From Caenorhabditis elegans (taxonomy: Eukaryota > Nematoda > Chromadorea > Rhabditida > Rhabditidae): a stretch of DNA of 64,000 nucleotides. Below are positions 47,947-61,400 of the stretch, piece after piece. Each line of letters begins with the position of its first letter. The first letter of the stretch is position 1. The stretch is from assembly GCF_000002985.6 (NCBI RefSeq), contig NC_003280.10, forward strand, positions 6,940,501 through 7,004,500, in the 5' to 3' direction. The translations under genes and the position numbers were made by a program. The notes beneath the pieces were generated by a model. It was not told the origin of the DNA. It ran no database searches and saw only the letters and a program-made list of their open reading frames with translations.

Positions 47947-49392
47947 TCTATAAAATAATCAAATAATACTGTTTTACATTCCAATTAACTTTGCCGGTTA
48001 TCTCACTGGTGCCAATTTTGTTTATTGACTTTCCGGTTTCGCTTTAATCATTTCATTCATATTTTCACGAGTAATTTAATAATTAATAACTTATTAATTT
48101 TTAAAAAACAAATGAAATATTTTTTTAAGGTTTCGACTTATGAGTGGGAAAAGTTTCAGGAATCGATAGCATATTATTTACAATTTTCTAATATCACATT
48201 GTTTCTTTTCACTTCCACCAAATGATAATTCCAGTACAGAAAAGAAGATGAACAGTAAATCGTGTTCTATTCTCCAAATGGTCACTTCCATTTCTCTCTT
48301 TCTACAGTTGATACATTGCATTCCACACTTGTAACTGAAATGACATGCTAAATGCCAAAGAAAAGATGAATGGAAATGCCAAATGAACGTTCCCCTCACA
48401 CGCCTTCTTTCTTCACTACTTTTTCTTTTCTTTTTCAACCATTTTGTGACGAAGAACTGTTTTCGAAAAGAAGTATTAATTCCTCAATTTACTTCGGTAA
48501 TGAACTTATTAGTAACACGATAAGTTTTGGTTTTCAGGACAGTATGCTTAAATATCTTTTCTCGTTTTTTCTCGGGGCAAGAAATTTGAAGAAATATCAA
48601 ACACATATAAGTTAATATGGGTTAGTTGAGCACTGAAGATTATTTTCATATTGCTGATGTATCTTCCAAAGTCCTTTCAAACCACTTTCAAAATATTTTT
48701 TTAATTTAATTTATTTTTTCATATCTTTTCACCACAAAAAATGGAGAGCATTGAAACTTTTCAGAAATAACTAATGAATTAAAAACTTATAATAAACATT
48801 ATAATGTTGATTTTTAACCTCTCTCGTGAGAATAGTTTCATGAAAAACTATTTCATTTGGAACGGAAATGTTTTACATTTTTGTATTCCAGAAATATTAA
48901 TTGTTTTTATTGTTCCATTAATCAAATCACCAATGTTCAAAATATTTTGAATATCCAATTACTTATCGTTCATCTCACAATTTTCACCGGTCTGCACCCT
49001 AACTCGAACAAGTTTAATTTAAAATGGAAAAAAAAGAAAGAAACGCAGAGAAAACAATGTTCAATTAGCACTGGAAAAGATCGTTTTCGGTTCTCGGCAC
49101 GACGCTCGTTGATTGACGATGTTGAGGTGATAAGTGATAAAAAAGAGAAAAAAGAAGGCTTTTCCTCTTTGTATTCTTCTTGTTTCTCATTCACTCACTC
49201 ACCTTCTCCCTCCTTTTACATTCGATTTTTTCTGCCAACCTTGATTAAAAATCTATCCCTTTCACTAGTTATCTATCATATCAACCATTTCTAGTAGTTC
49301 CTTCTTTACTTTTTCCCGTCATTCTACCAATTACCCTTTCGTTTACTTTTTCCATTTCTTTTCATAAAATCATTTTCAGACTTTTCAGAGAA
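47947..49392. promoter_or_regulatory. Intergenic region between the two secreted-protein genes
   Basis: AT-rich with T/C tracts; no exon supported. Probably contains the 3' UTR of the left gene and the promoter of the right gene. A TTTTCAG at about 49374-49380 and another at 49382-49387 precede the next ATG and are candidate trans-splice acceptors. Confidence 0.45.
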
Positions 49393-51082
49393 ATGTCAAT
49401 ACATCAGACGTCATTTCTATTGTTCACACTTTTCAGTTTATTATCATTTTCAATAGGTTTGTTTCGTTCAATCAAAACACAATAAAATGCCATAAAAACA
49501 GGTTCCCAGACCCATATTCAGTTTACACTAAACATAACAATACCCTTTTCACGTATATCTTTTTTTCAGCAGCCGACACATGCCGGGACTTTGATAATAA
49601 TTGTAGAGATTGGATTACTGTCAATCCAAATGCATGTGATTCAACTGAATATATTAAAAGAAGTTGTCTCAAGAGTTGTGGACAATGTGGAGAGGTTGAT
49701 CCCAGTAGGTTGTTTCTTTATTTAAAAATTAAAAACTTCAGCTATTACACTTTATTAAAACACTAATGATAGTTTTAAAAAAGTGGAATTCTACATAAAA
49801 AATTTTCAAGAAATGACGGAAGAATTTTCACATTAGAAATTCAATAAAATTGAGCAAACAATCTGGAAAAATATTTGAAAGGGTAGTATTTAACATAATA
49901 TTAGACTTCAAAATAGTAATAAACATTTAAACTATTATATTTTTAAATTTGCAATTTCTTGTGGTTCTAAAACTTCTAAAAACATACTATTATTTCAGAA
50001 TACGATTTACGTCGTCTTTCTCAGGAACTCACACCAATTGGTTTCCTAGTAGGGAAATGGAGATCTGAACATGGAGGAAAAGTTCGTTTTTGAAACTGTC
50101 CAGATTCTTAAATTTAATAAATCTAGGCAATCTTCCCAACAATTCCGAAATTCACATTTGGAGAAGAAATCGAAATTTCAATTCCAGGCGATGCAATGCA
50201 ATCGGCTCAAGCTCTTAACTACACGTAAGAAAATAACTGAAATTATGCCATGCCTGCATGCCGCCTATTATTTGGTGGTTGTACGAGGCAGGTAGGCATG
50301 TTAACGTTCACGTGAAAGGTTTATTGGAAATATTGCCGTTTAGATGTTTCAGATTCAGAAAATATTTAAATTTAGAGCGTTCGCATGGAGTGTAGAAAAA
50401 AGAGATGAGAAGAATCCAAACAGGTTTTCATATGTCATTTTTTGTTTTTATTTATTTTCCAAAAAAACCTATTTTTTTGTTTCGAACTGTTGAGTGTTTT
50501 GTCTTGGGATTTTATTTTTGATTCTGTCAATTCTGGTGGCTCTTCTATTTTTTTCGGAAAAGTGTACTTGTAAAAGGGAATTGGTGACAATAGAAATCTC
50601 AATACTATCTTCAAAATGCTCCGAATTTTCAGAGCATTTGCCTGGTCGATAAATGATAAAGATGAGTTGCACAGTGAATATGGATATATTTCTGTGAAAC
50701 CAAACACAAAAGAAGTCGCACTGACAACTGTAATGAATAATGGTTTTGTGACAGTCGAAGAAGGTCCAGTCAATGGAAATCAAATTAGATTCCGGCTTAA
50801 GGATATCGGAAGAATTAGTTTCAGCAGAGATTTGCCTGTTCATGATGTAAGTTTTTAGAATAGTGTTTTTGTGTGTAGTCATAACAATGAAAACCAACAA
50901 CAAAATTCAAAAACGCTCTAATTTCACATAATTCAATCAAACTCAAAATTTAAAATATTCAGCTCGTCCGAGAATGGACTCTTCTGGATCGATCAACACT
51001 TCAAGCCCGTCTGAACATGGAGACATTAACACATGGAATGCAGGAGCACACATTTATTCGTTACAACAAAATTGAGCCATAA
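49393..51082 (+). CDS. Secreted ShK-domain plus nitrobindin-like (THAP4 C-terminal type) protein
   Basis: Six exons: 49393-49456, 49570-49704, 49999-50081, 50127-50224, 50633-50846, 50963-51082 (TAA), giving 237 residues. A signal peptide (FLLFTLFSLLSFSIA) is followed by a ShK-like six-cysteine module at about 24-62 (DTCRDFDNNCRDW...CLKSCGQCG). From about 72 to the end is a nitrobindin fold: PIGFLVGKWRSEHGGK, FGEEIEI, EYGYISVKPNTKEVAL, VEEGPVNGNQI, RISFSRDLPVHD, EHTFIRYNKIEP, all in the order seen in human THAP4 C-terminal domain. The conserved His near the end (QEHTF) is at the position of a His in THAP4. Nitrobindins bind heme and nitric oxide; heme binding here is inference. Secretion of this fold is unusual. 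Confidence 0.88.
50247..50300. repeat. Small hairpin in an intron
   Basis: CCATGCCTGCATGCCGCCT pairs imperfectly with GAGGCAGGTAGGCATG across a loop of about 20 nt. It lies in the intron 50225-50632. Confidence 0.6.
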
Positions 51083-54000
51083 ACTGAAGAAAAACGTGTT
51101 TATCTCTTTCTATTCCACTTCTAGTCAACTACTTCCCACTCAATTGATTCCCCCTTTCCCCTTAAAAATAAAAACTCTTGCTGCTTTTTATGAGTTTTCC
51201 TAAAAGCTGCTAAATATGTATATAGCACCATCTCAAGAGTCACTGTATAATAGAATAGTGAAAATAAATGAGCTGTGAAATGAGCCAAAATGAAAAAGAA
51301 AAAGAAAGCAAATGAAGTGAGAAAATGGATGCAAGAATTGACACTTTTATTGGCAATTCATGAGGATTCTAACGATGAGTGAAGATGAAAGAGTAGACTA
51401 GCGGAGAATAAGGTTTTAGAAGAAATTTCGATGGGAGTTGATGACATTTGTGATTTTTAAACTTAAATTTTAACTTATCGCTTAGTGATCTTTAATCATA
51501 ACCGACTTTAGCAAGTTCATGAAAAAAGAAACTTTCGATCGGCATTCGATCATAATTTTTAGACATATTATAGAGCATTCTCGTGTCTCCCCATAGTTGT
51601 AAATATGCAACCAGATGTCCGTTGGTGCAATTTAGTTGCTCATCAAGTTCTCTATGTCCATTTCTATTCTGTTCAACCACTTCATTTCCCCTTTTGACAT
51701 TTTTCTATCTGTGAGAGCTTCATCTCCCATCGTTTCCTCTTAACGTCTTCAGAAAGACAAATCGTTGCCAAATTCATCATTTTCGAGTGCCAGGCATCCA
51801 ATAACCGAAAGAATGGGAGCAAAGAGTGCTTTTCAACGGAAATTAGAACCATTTTTCTGAAAGAAGTCTGCGCGAGATAAGCAAAGTTTTAAATTTTCAT
51901 GAAAACCACAAGCGCGTATTTTGAGTTTTTCACAACTTTAGAAAAATTCAAAAAACGGATGCCAACGTTACAGGAAAATGCCGAAAATTCGAGAAACAAT
52001 AATTTCCATGAACATTTAAAAATAATTTTTTCACGACCCATTTGTAATAGTGAATTAGTAAGGGTATTTAATCTGATACATTTCCAAAAAATAATGCAAT
52101 GTTTGCCGAAAACTTGACGATTTGCCGTTCGCCTGAAAATACTGTATGATGACTGAAAAATTTCCCGTTTGCGAAATCTGTGATTCCTATAAAATTAGAC
52201 TTCTAAATAAATTGGCATTTAAAATCATGATTAGAAGAAAACTAAACCACAAAGAATATGAAAACACACTTCTATAATTAATTTTTACAATTAGATATAT
52301 GATTTCATAAAGCTGCAGTGCTGTTATTTTGATCTCAATCTATTTACAAAAATAACACTGAAAAGTACTTTATGCCTTGCAAGAAATGCTCAATTTCTGT
52401 GTATTCTACGCTTAAGCACCTTCTATTCAGCACCTACTCGGGAATTCTCCACCAAATCCATTCTCATTTTCTTCTTTTCTCTCTCAACTCGTCTTCAATC
52501 TCTTCACCTCGTCCACTATTTCATCCCCGGAGACTTGTTCCCCAGACGTCGTGCCTCCAATCGATCCATTTGTGGAGCCCGCGTCGTCCACAGAGCTTCT
52601 GCCGTTTCATCTCTGCGTCTCGTTCACCCATTAGACGTTGTGCTTCCTCCCTGCCTGAAAATAGCCCCACACAACATAGACTTGCTCTTCTTTCTTCTAC
52701 TTTTTTTCTCATTCTTTTTTCTCCAGATACGCCTTTATTCAAATGACGTGTTTCTTTTTTTTGTCTGTTCAAAAACCAACAACTCATGATCATCAGATGA
52801 TGATGGTCAAAAATCCCTTCCGGTTTTCCTTTTCTTCCCAAATTTTGGCTTGGACTTTTTTTGAATTATGACACCAAAACATGCAACGACGTATATATAT
52901 GCAAACGTAGAATATCGAGTTTCAGAACCGAATCATTGTCGAGATTAAAAGGGAGGAAATTGATATGTGATGGAAATAGATTGAGGGCTGAATTTTTGAG
53001 ATTGAAAAAACAATTGTATAATGTAAGTAGATAAAACAAAGCTGTATTGAATTTATAAATATCTAATACATTTTCTAATACAAAAATAAATTTGATTTTG
53101 TACTTTTCTTAAAAAGTGATCAGAATTTCCACTAGATGTTTTTGGCAACAATCACCTGATAATTGGATTAAAATTTGACAAAACTGTTTAAGTACAAGCG
53201 AACTAGATGAGAATTTCTACCTTTTTCTTTCAATTGAATATTTTCGTATTCTATCCCTCCGTGCTTTCATTTTCCATTGACGTTTTATGGTTCAATATAT
53301 ATCCTAAAAGTTTTCCTTACCCTTTCTCCTACTAGTTTCATCTCTTCTTCTAAATAATTAACATTTCTTTATTTAATTGATTTCTTTCCATTTCACGTCA
53401 TTTCTTCATTTAGCACAACATTCTTCTTTTATTCCCATCCAATCGCCTTCTCCGTTCATTCCGGCCCCTTTTTCAGCTTCAAATTGAACAACAAAAACAC
53501 ATTGCGTGACGATAAAACTTCCAGTTCCCGTCTTCAAAACGTCATTCCGAGAGACTATTCGCCTGGAACCCTCGCCTTTTTTTCATTATGTGCTCATCCC
53601 TAAAAGAGCCAAGAGCTCTCAAAAACTGCTGGGGATCTTCGTGAAAAAATGTTTGGTTGAAAATTGTTGAAGCATCTTGAATTACCATTTACTAAAGGAC
53701 CAAGTATACATTTTGAAATAGGCTCCGAAAGATTGAAGCATATTTTGAACTAGATAATATTAATTAAATTCATTTTGTTGGTGTTAACTTTTATTTTAAG
53801 TTGCGAGCATGTTACCGTAAGAACCTTTTTCATTTTTTATTTTAAATAAAATTTTACAATTTGTCTTGAGCAACTTGTTCTATAAGTGATATCAACTTCA
53901 AATTAGTGAGCATATAAAATTAAAATGAGAAAAAACAATAGCGTGGATAGAAAAATCACCATAGGCCAGGAAAATCTGTAAGAGATTTTCCCGTGTTAGC

Positions 54001-55433
54001 TAAACTTTTGAAATTGTTTACATTTTTAAAGGTTATGTTTTACCATCTGATTCTTTACAGATCGGTTTTTTTTAACATATGACAATAGTTTTAACCTTTC
54101 GTTTTTGAACCTTTAAATTTGAAAATCAATAGTTTTCATTAAATACTCATTGATTACAGTAGCCATTGGAACTTTATGTCTCCTTTCGCTGACCTTAGGG
54201 AACATTGTGCCAAAATCAGTTTTGCTTCCAAAATCAGATTCTATAATTTCTACACTGTGACTCACAAAAACCAACCAAATTCAATCATTTTTCTGTATCC
54301 TGCCTTCTTCTTTTTTCGAATGTTCTTTTTCTCCTTGTTTCTCTTTTTTCCATGTTTATCATCGTCATCTGTTGCTTCTTCTCGGCTTCTCTAATTTCAG
54401 CCCAACCCCTTTTTTTTCCTCATCTAATTAAATTCGCCTCGAGGCTCCGTCCTCCTCCATCTCTATCTTTTTCTCTTTTCTCTTCCATTCCGAACTTTTT
54501 CTTTCCCAATCGACCATCTATTCGAAGATTCATTGCTGCCTTTTTTTCAGCACTCTTCTTCATTTTTTTTTTCGAATACACATTCAATAGAAAACTGGAG
54601 AAGAAGAGGAAAAGCATCGAGGAGACGATAAGTGGGGCTCAACGCCATTGGATGATTGACTCGAGCTGAGAAGAAGGACTCAAGAGGTGAGCCAAAATTG
54701 CAAAATAGAAGAAGAAAAAATAGAAAAACAAGAGGAAAGGGAAACAAATGTCTTGTTATAGATGTTGATGTGTGAAAAAAAACGATATAGAAAAATGACA
54801 TGGCTGAACGGAGTTATTATCTTGACTTGAAAGGCGGTATTCGAAAAATTCAGATTTTACGTTAAAAATTCCCTTTTTAACTCAAAGTACCCAAAAATGG
54901 GCTAAAATTCAAAAATACCACAATAGAACACTTAAAAGATTCTGTAAGTTTGTAGGACTGCATTTTAATCCTAAAAATATGGTTTCAAAAAAATTAATTC
55001 ATGTTCTGAAATGTTACTAAGGTTTTGGAAAGATCGCAATGAGCTTTAACTTTTCAAGATTTTTCTTCAAGAGTTGGTAAAATTTTTGACATCAGTAAAC
55101 TTGTAGTTTTAAAAAACTTTTAAAACCCCTTTTCAATTTGTTTCAAAATTTCAAAATGTTCAAATCTTAATGCTTAAAATTGAAATTCAATGAAAATAGA
55201 TCACAATTCACGTCATTTGGCATTTGCTTCTTTTCCCTGCCTGAGCCAACATTTTCTAATCGAATCAACCATTAATCTGTTTTATTTCGTCAATTTCTTT
55301 TTTCCTTCTTTCCTTATTAGCATATATCGATCTTACTTCAATTGTTTAAATAAATCTCAATAAACAAGTTCAAAATAACATGTGAATTCCAATTTCTACG
55401 AACGAATTCTTGAATTAATTAAAACAATTTCAG
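51083..55433. promoter_or_regulatory. Long upstream region of unc-104
   Basis: The 3' UTR of the preceding gene ends near an AATAAA at 51167-51172. No strong gene was found in the rest. A possible noncoding first exon of unc-104 ends at 54686 (AAGGACTCAAGAG then GTGAGCC); splicing to TTTCAG at 55433 would place it directly before the ATG. A minus-strand 62-codon ORF at 51492-51680 is noted as a weak candidate only. Confidence 0.4.
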
Positions 55434-58400
55434 ATGTCATCGGTTAAAGTAGCTGTACGTGTTCGCCCATTCAACCAACGGGAAATCTCGAACACTTCAA
55501 AATGTGTCCTTCAAGTAAATGGAAATACGACGAGTAAGTGCCCCAAGGGATTTAGAAATGGCGGGTGACATTTGAGACTGAGTTAACCCCTTTCTACGAA
55601 ATATTTTCCGAGAAAAAAGGATAGGCTGCCGTCCCAAAATGATGCGAAAAACGTTGGTGACGTCCAAGAGTCTTTGGGAATAATTGAAAAGATGAGAGAG
55701 AAGCAATGCATAAAAAAGAACAGACGGGGTCTTGAAATGAATAAGAGGAATTAAAAGATATTCTGGAGGTATGGGATTCAATATTGGGATCTACCATTGA
55801 GCAATACCACCACATGTTTCGTTCCGTGTTTCTAACACAGAGTTTTTGAAGCATAGATAGGTGTTCATATTTGCGTTGGAGAGTAGTGATCTCCAAGATA
55901 TATTTTTATACACAGTCTTTAAATGTTTTATTTTTAAATTTTAATTTTAAAGAATGGTTGTAAAATATGCTCAATTCAAAGCTCCCTGATAACAATACAT
56001 GATACTGTAGTAGCATACTGTATGAACTGTTTCAAATTAAAATATTCCAATTTTCAGCAATAAATGGTCATTCAATTAACAAGGAGAACTTCAGTTTCAA
56101 TTTTGATCATTCATATTGGTCGTTTGCGAGGAATGACCCACATTTTATCACCCAAAAACAAGTATATGAAGAGCTCGGAGTTGAAATGTTGGAACACGCA
56201 TTTGAAGGGTTCGTTTGATGTACATAGATTAATAGTTTAAATAATTGACTTCTAGGTATAATGTCTGCATTTTTGCATACGGTCAAACAGGATCAGGAAA
56301 ATCATATACAATGATGGGAAAAGCCAATGATCCAGATGAAATGGGTATAATTCCACGTTTGTGCAATGATTTATTTGCACGAATTGATAATAACAATGAT
56401 AAAGATGTTCAATATTCTGTAGAGGTAATTATTTTTGATACATTAATTCATGGAAACTAACAATATTATTACAGGTATCGTATATGGAAATTTATTGTGA
56501 ACGAGTAAAAGATCTTCTGAATCCTAACTCTGGAGGTAACCTAAGGGTTCGTGAACATCCTTTACTTGGACCTTACGTCGATGACCTTACCAAAATGGCA
56601 GTTTGTTCTTACCACGACATTTGCAATCTGATGGACGAAGGAAATAAAGCGAGGTGAGAGAGTGAGAGACGGAGAACATTAGAGAAAATCAACGGAAGTA
56701 TCATGGCAAACTAAACCAAGTTTAATGACCGGGGGTATACACAGGTAACCCGCGACAAGCGAGCGATGACTTGCATGCAGGCCGCGTGCAAGCGAATGTA
56801 GAACCAAAAACACGCGTGTACGCGGCCTATCCCTCGCCTGTATTTCGCTTGTTAGCGGCCCATCGTTCGCCTATTATTGACATGTCTGTGAGATGGAATC
56901 CTTCCAGGATTCGTTCCACCCGCTTGTAGTTTTCACTTTCTTTTCTTATAATATGACAACAGTAGTTTATTTAAATAATATTTATTTAAGAAAAATTTCC
57001 AAAAATGCAAAAAAAAATTAGAATTTTTCGGGATTTTCCCTCGTTCCGCTGTCTCTGCTGCACTTGGTTGCTCTGTAGATGCTTTTCCGTGGCGTTTCCG
57101 ATTGGCTAATCTGAAATTAAATACATTTTTGTATAAAATTGTGTTTTGTTTGCGAAAAATACAATATGAACTGAAAAGTTAAAGGTAGAGTTAAGTCAAT
57201 TTGCGGTTTTGCCATGAATGATAGCAAAAACCAATTTTGCAAAAATAAAAGAAACATTTGAAGCTAAAATAAGCTAAAATATTACCTCTTTCAAGAAATC
57301 CTTGGAAACTGAAGCGAATTTTCAATATCCCCGCGTTCATCCATCGTCTCCGCGCTGCGTGACACGACGGTCGGTGGCTGTTCGGCAATCTTTAAATTTT
57401 GCATTATTTCATAGTTTATAAGAATTCAAAGAACAGAAATTATAATATCCCGTCTCTCCTTGCAAAAAACAATAGAAAAAGTGAGAAAAAGAAAGAACAT
57501 CCAATTCTCATAACAAAAACTACGATAATTGCGAAATAATTGCCGAATAGTACGAATTTCATCGAAAATATGAGAAAATCAAAAATTATCGACATTTTCT
57601 GTTATGAAAATTGCATAAAATACGAGCGAAATGGCTTTAAAACGTTGAAAAAGATGAGAAAACGGAAAAATTGTTCAATAAAAATGAAACTGTAAACAAC
57701 GCGCACCCCGTAATATCGGAGTATCGTTGCCTCTTTCGCTTGTAAATCGCAGAGTCGATGCTAAAAGCTAGTTCTATACTCTAAAATAAGTGCAACTTGC
57801 TCATAAAAATATACAGAAACAATACATTTTAGTTATTCCCACGATATCAAAGAAGTTTTTGAAAATATTTTCAAAAAAAGACGTTTTTTCGGTAGAATTT
57901 CCAATTTTGAAATTCGAATCATAAGGGTCCCCCTTATGGTTGAAAAAATTTTTCACCTAAAATTTTTTTATAGAAAATTTTTCAAAAAGTGTTTATATTT
58001 ATAGAAAAAATAGAAATTTGTTAGTTTCCACAAGTCTGAACATTCATATTACATTTTCAGTCGAACAAACATCTAAATTAGAGTTGATTGAGCATTTAAC
58101 AATCTTATTTTCAGAGACTTATAACTTGGTTGGCGTTTGAATTAATAAAATGTGGTCAACTAAAGAGTTGTTGACAATAATGCAAAGAACATTTTGTTAG
58201 TTGGTATCTTTTTGTTATCTTTAGTGACTGTGGAGATGTGAGCCCCAAAAGATGACCAAAATATTCTAGATCTGTGCTCAGCTATATCTCGGTTCTCGAT
58301 AGAGATGAAGAGATGATTACAACTATCAAAATGTTTATTGTTTTAAGCTAAAAAAGGTTGTAGTTGATGACTTTTTGATATCTCGTTTCTAGAAAATGAT

Positions 58401-61400
58401 ACAACCGTTTTAAGACAGGAGGTTTTATTGTTCAGAGCTCCAAGGAAAGTCGGTTTCAGTGATCGAGAGCACCGAATTTGTCAAGAAAATGCATAGAACC
58501 AACAGTTAACATATTTTTACAATAACTGATAAATATTTGATAATATTTGAAAAAAAATTTTTTTTGATTTTTTCGAAAAGAAAATTCAAAGGGTCCCCCC
58601 TTATGAAAAATTTTAAATTTTTTTTCGAAATTTTTTTTTAACTGTTCAAAATTTGATTGCATCTTATAAAGAAATGCAAATTTTGTGGTTTTTTTTTTCA
58701 GTTTAGATGTTCAGAGTACGACTTCAGATGAGAATCTGAGGTATAGTAGAATTCCTATGCTCAAAAAACGTATTCACTTCGGAAGCCTATATCTCTGTAA
58801 AAAAAATTTTCATGACTGAGTGATCAACTACAAAGTTGTTTATCTTGATCTAAAGTACAATTTTGTAGTTGATTGTTTTCCTTCAAAAAAATTGATGGTC
58901 GAGATATAAACAGAAAAAGAAGAAGAAAATACCAGCATAAACTCGCATCACTCAACACAACTTTATCTTAATCACCAATTTTTTTGAGGGAGAACATTTG
59001 ACTACAAAATTGTATTTTAGATCAAGATAAACAAATTTGTAGTTAATCACTTTGTCATAAAAACTTTTTCAACGGAGATATAAGCTTCCGAAATGAATAC
59101 GTTTTTTGAGCATAGGGGTACATATACCTTAATTTTGGATCTCAAACTCGTTTAGACCATTCAAATAGAAGAAACATCAAATTTTAGCAATTCTACAACA
59201 ACTTGTCAGTTTTTAGAAAGTTTCCGAAAATTTTTTTTTTGGATAAATTTCGAAAAAAAATTTGTAAGATGGGACCCTTCGGATTTTTTTTTTCAAAATA
59301 TCGAAAAAAAATTTTGTCGAAAACTTTCTAAAAACTGACCAGATGTTTTAGAACTGTCAAAATGTGATGTTTCTTCCATTTGAATGTTCAAAAACAAGTT
59401 TGAGATCCAAAATTGAGGTATAATAGAACTACTATGCTCAAAAAACGTATTCACTTCGGATGCTTATATCTACGCGGAAAAAATTTTCATGATCAAGTGA
59501 TTAACTACAAAGTTGTTTATCCTAATTTAGAGAACAACTTTGTTGTTGACCGGTTTTTGTCAAAAAAATTGTTGGTCGAGATAAAGTTGTGTAAAGTTGG
59601 GCACCTTCATGCTTGTATTTTCTTCTTCTCTTTCCGTTCATATCTCAGCCAAAAAATTTTCTGGCAACAAACGGTCAATTATAAAATTGTTCTCTAAATT
59701 GAAATGAACAACTTTGTAGTAAATCACTTAGTCATAAAAATTTTTTCCACAGAGATATAGGCTTCCGAAGTGAATACGTTTTTTGAACATAGGAATTCTA
59801 CTATACCTCAGATTCTCATCTGAAGTCGTACTCTGAACATCTAAACTAAAAAAACCACAATTTGCATTTCTTTATAAGATGCAATCAAATTTTGAACAGT
59901 TTTCAAAAAAAATTTCGAAAAAAAAATTAAAATTTTTCATAAGGGGGGACCCTTTGAATTTTCTTTTCGACAAAATAATTTTTTTTTTTTCAAATATTAT
60001 TAACTATTTATCAGTTATTGTAGAAATATGTTAATTTTGTTGGTTCTATGCATTTTCTTGACAAATTCGGTGCTCTCGATCACTGAAACAGACTTTCCTT
60101 GGAGCTCTGAACAATAAAACCTCCTGTCTTAAAACGGTTGTATCAATTTCAAGAGACGATATATCAAAAAGTCATCAACTACAACCTTTTTTTAGCTTAA
60201 AGCAATAAACATTTTAATAGTTGTAATCATCTCTTCATCTCTATCGAGAACCGAGATATAGTTGAGCACAGATCTAGAATATTTTGGTCATCTTTTGGGG
60301 CTCACATCTCCACAGTCACTAAAGATAACAAAAAGATACCAACTGACAAAATGTTCTTTGTATTATTGTCAACAACTCTTTAGTTGACCACATTTTATTA
60401 ATTCAAACGCCAACCAAGTTATAAGTCTCTGAAAGTAAGACGGTTATATAACATCTTCTCTCAAAATTTATCTAGGGAATGCGTCTGTACATAGTGCTAC
60501 TCACAATATTGCCATGTGAGTATTGCATAAACTATCTACAACAAAGAATCAAATACATATTCCCAGAAATCCTGTTTTTGGGTCATTAGGCTGTAAATGT
60601 AAACATTAGAAGAAACATATGAGACGATATGATGTCGTAAAACAATAACGAGAGAGGAAGGTATTTACAACCTACTGACCCAAAAACATCTCTTATATCT
60701 AGAATATATCTGAATTTTGTCTTGATGTCATAGACATAACCATTCCCAACAAAATATAGACCAAAACGAACTATTTTTTGAGAAACGTAGGCATTTGCCG
60801 TTATTGAAAACTGGCCCACTACAAAAAATCAAATTTGAAATTTTTCCGAAAAAAATTTTTTTCATCAATTTCTCCATGTCAGTGTTAACGTTTCACAAGT
60901 CAAAAATTTGACTCATCATTTGCATATTATTCGCATGTGTCCGGTCCGTTCAGTTATCGCTCGCCTATTTTTCGCCTATCTGCGCATAAAATTTGCAAGG
61001 CAGAAGTTTCACTCATCGCTCACCTATTCTTCGCCTGTGCGCGGCAGTAAACTTGTCGCTCGCTTATTATTCGCCTGTTAGCGGCCCTTCACCTATTTTT
61101 GACCTGTTATTCGCTTGTGGCGGGTTACCTGTGTAGCTCAGGGGTAGAGCGCTCGCTTTGCATGCGAGAAGTCTGGGGTTCGATTCCCCATACCTCCAGT
61201 AAAGTTTTGCTCTTTTTCAGAACTGTTGCTGCAACAAATATGAATTCGACATCATCAAGATCCCATGCGGTATTCACAATAGTACTCACTCAAAAAAGAC
61301 ATTGTGCTGATTCTAATTTGGATACTGAGAAGCATTCAAAAATTTCTTTGGTTGATTTGGCAGGATCCGAAAGAGCCAATTCTACAGGAGCGGAAGGTCA

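Noticed and set aside
54352..54801. Overlapping ORFs on both strands upstream of unc-104
   Set aside because: Composition is dominated by T/C tracts (Phe, Ser, Pro, Leu); no domain or splice structure.
57191..57388. Minus-strand ORF inside the TA-flanked element with a donor-like end
   Set aside because: Splicing to the nearest acceptor (TTTCAG near 57113) gives an immediate stop, and the ORF is short with no recognisable transposase motif.
61127..61198. Treating the tRNA-Ala(UGC) at this position as an intact gene
   Set aside because: The bases before 61134 belong to the transposon end and do not pair with the 3' acceptor strand; the true 5' strand is at 56731-56737.
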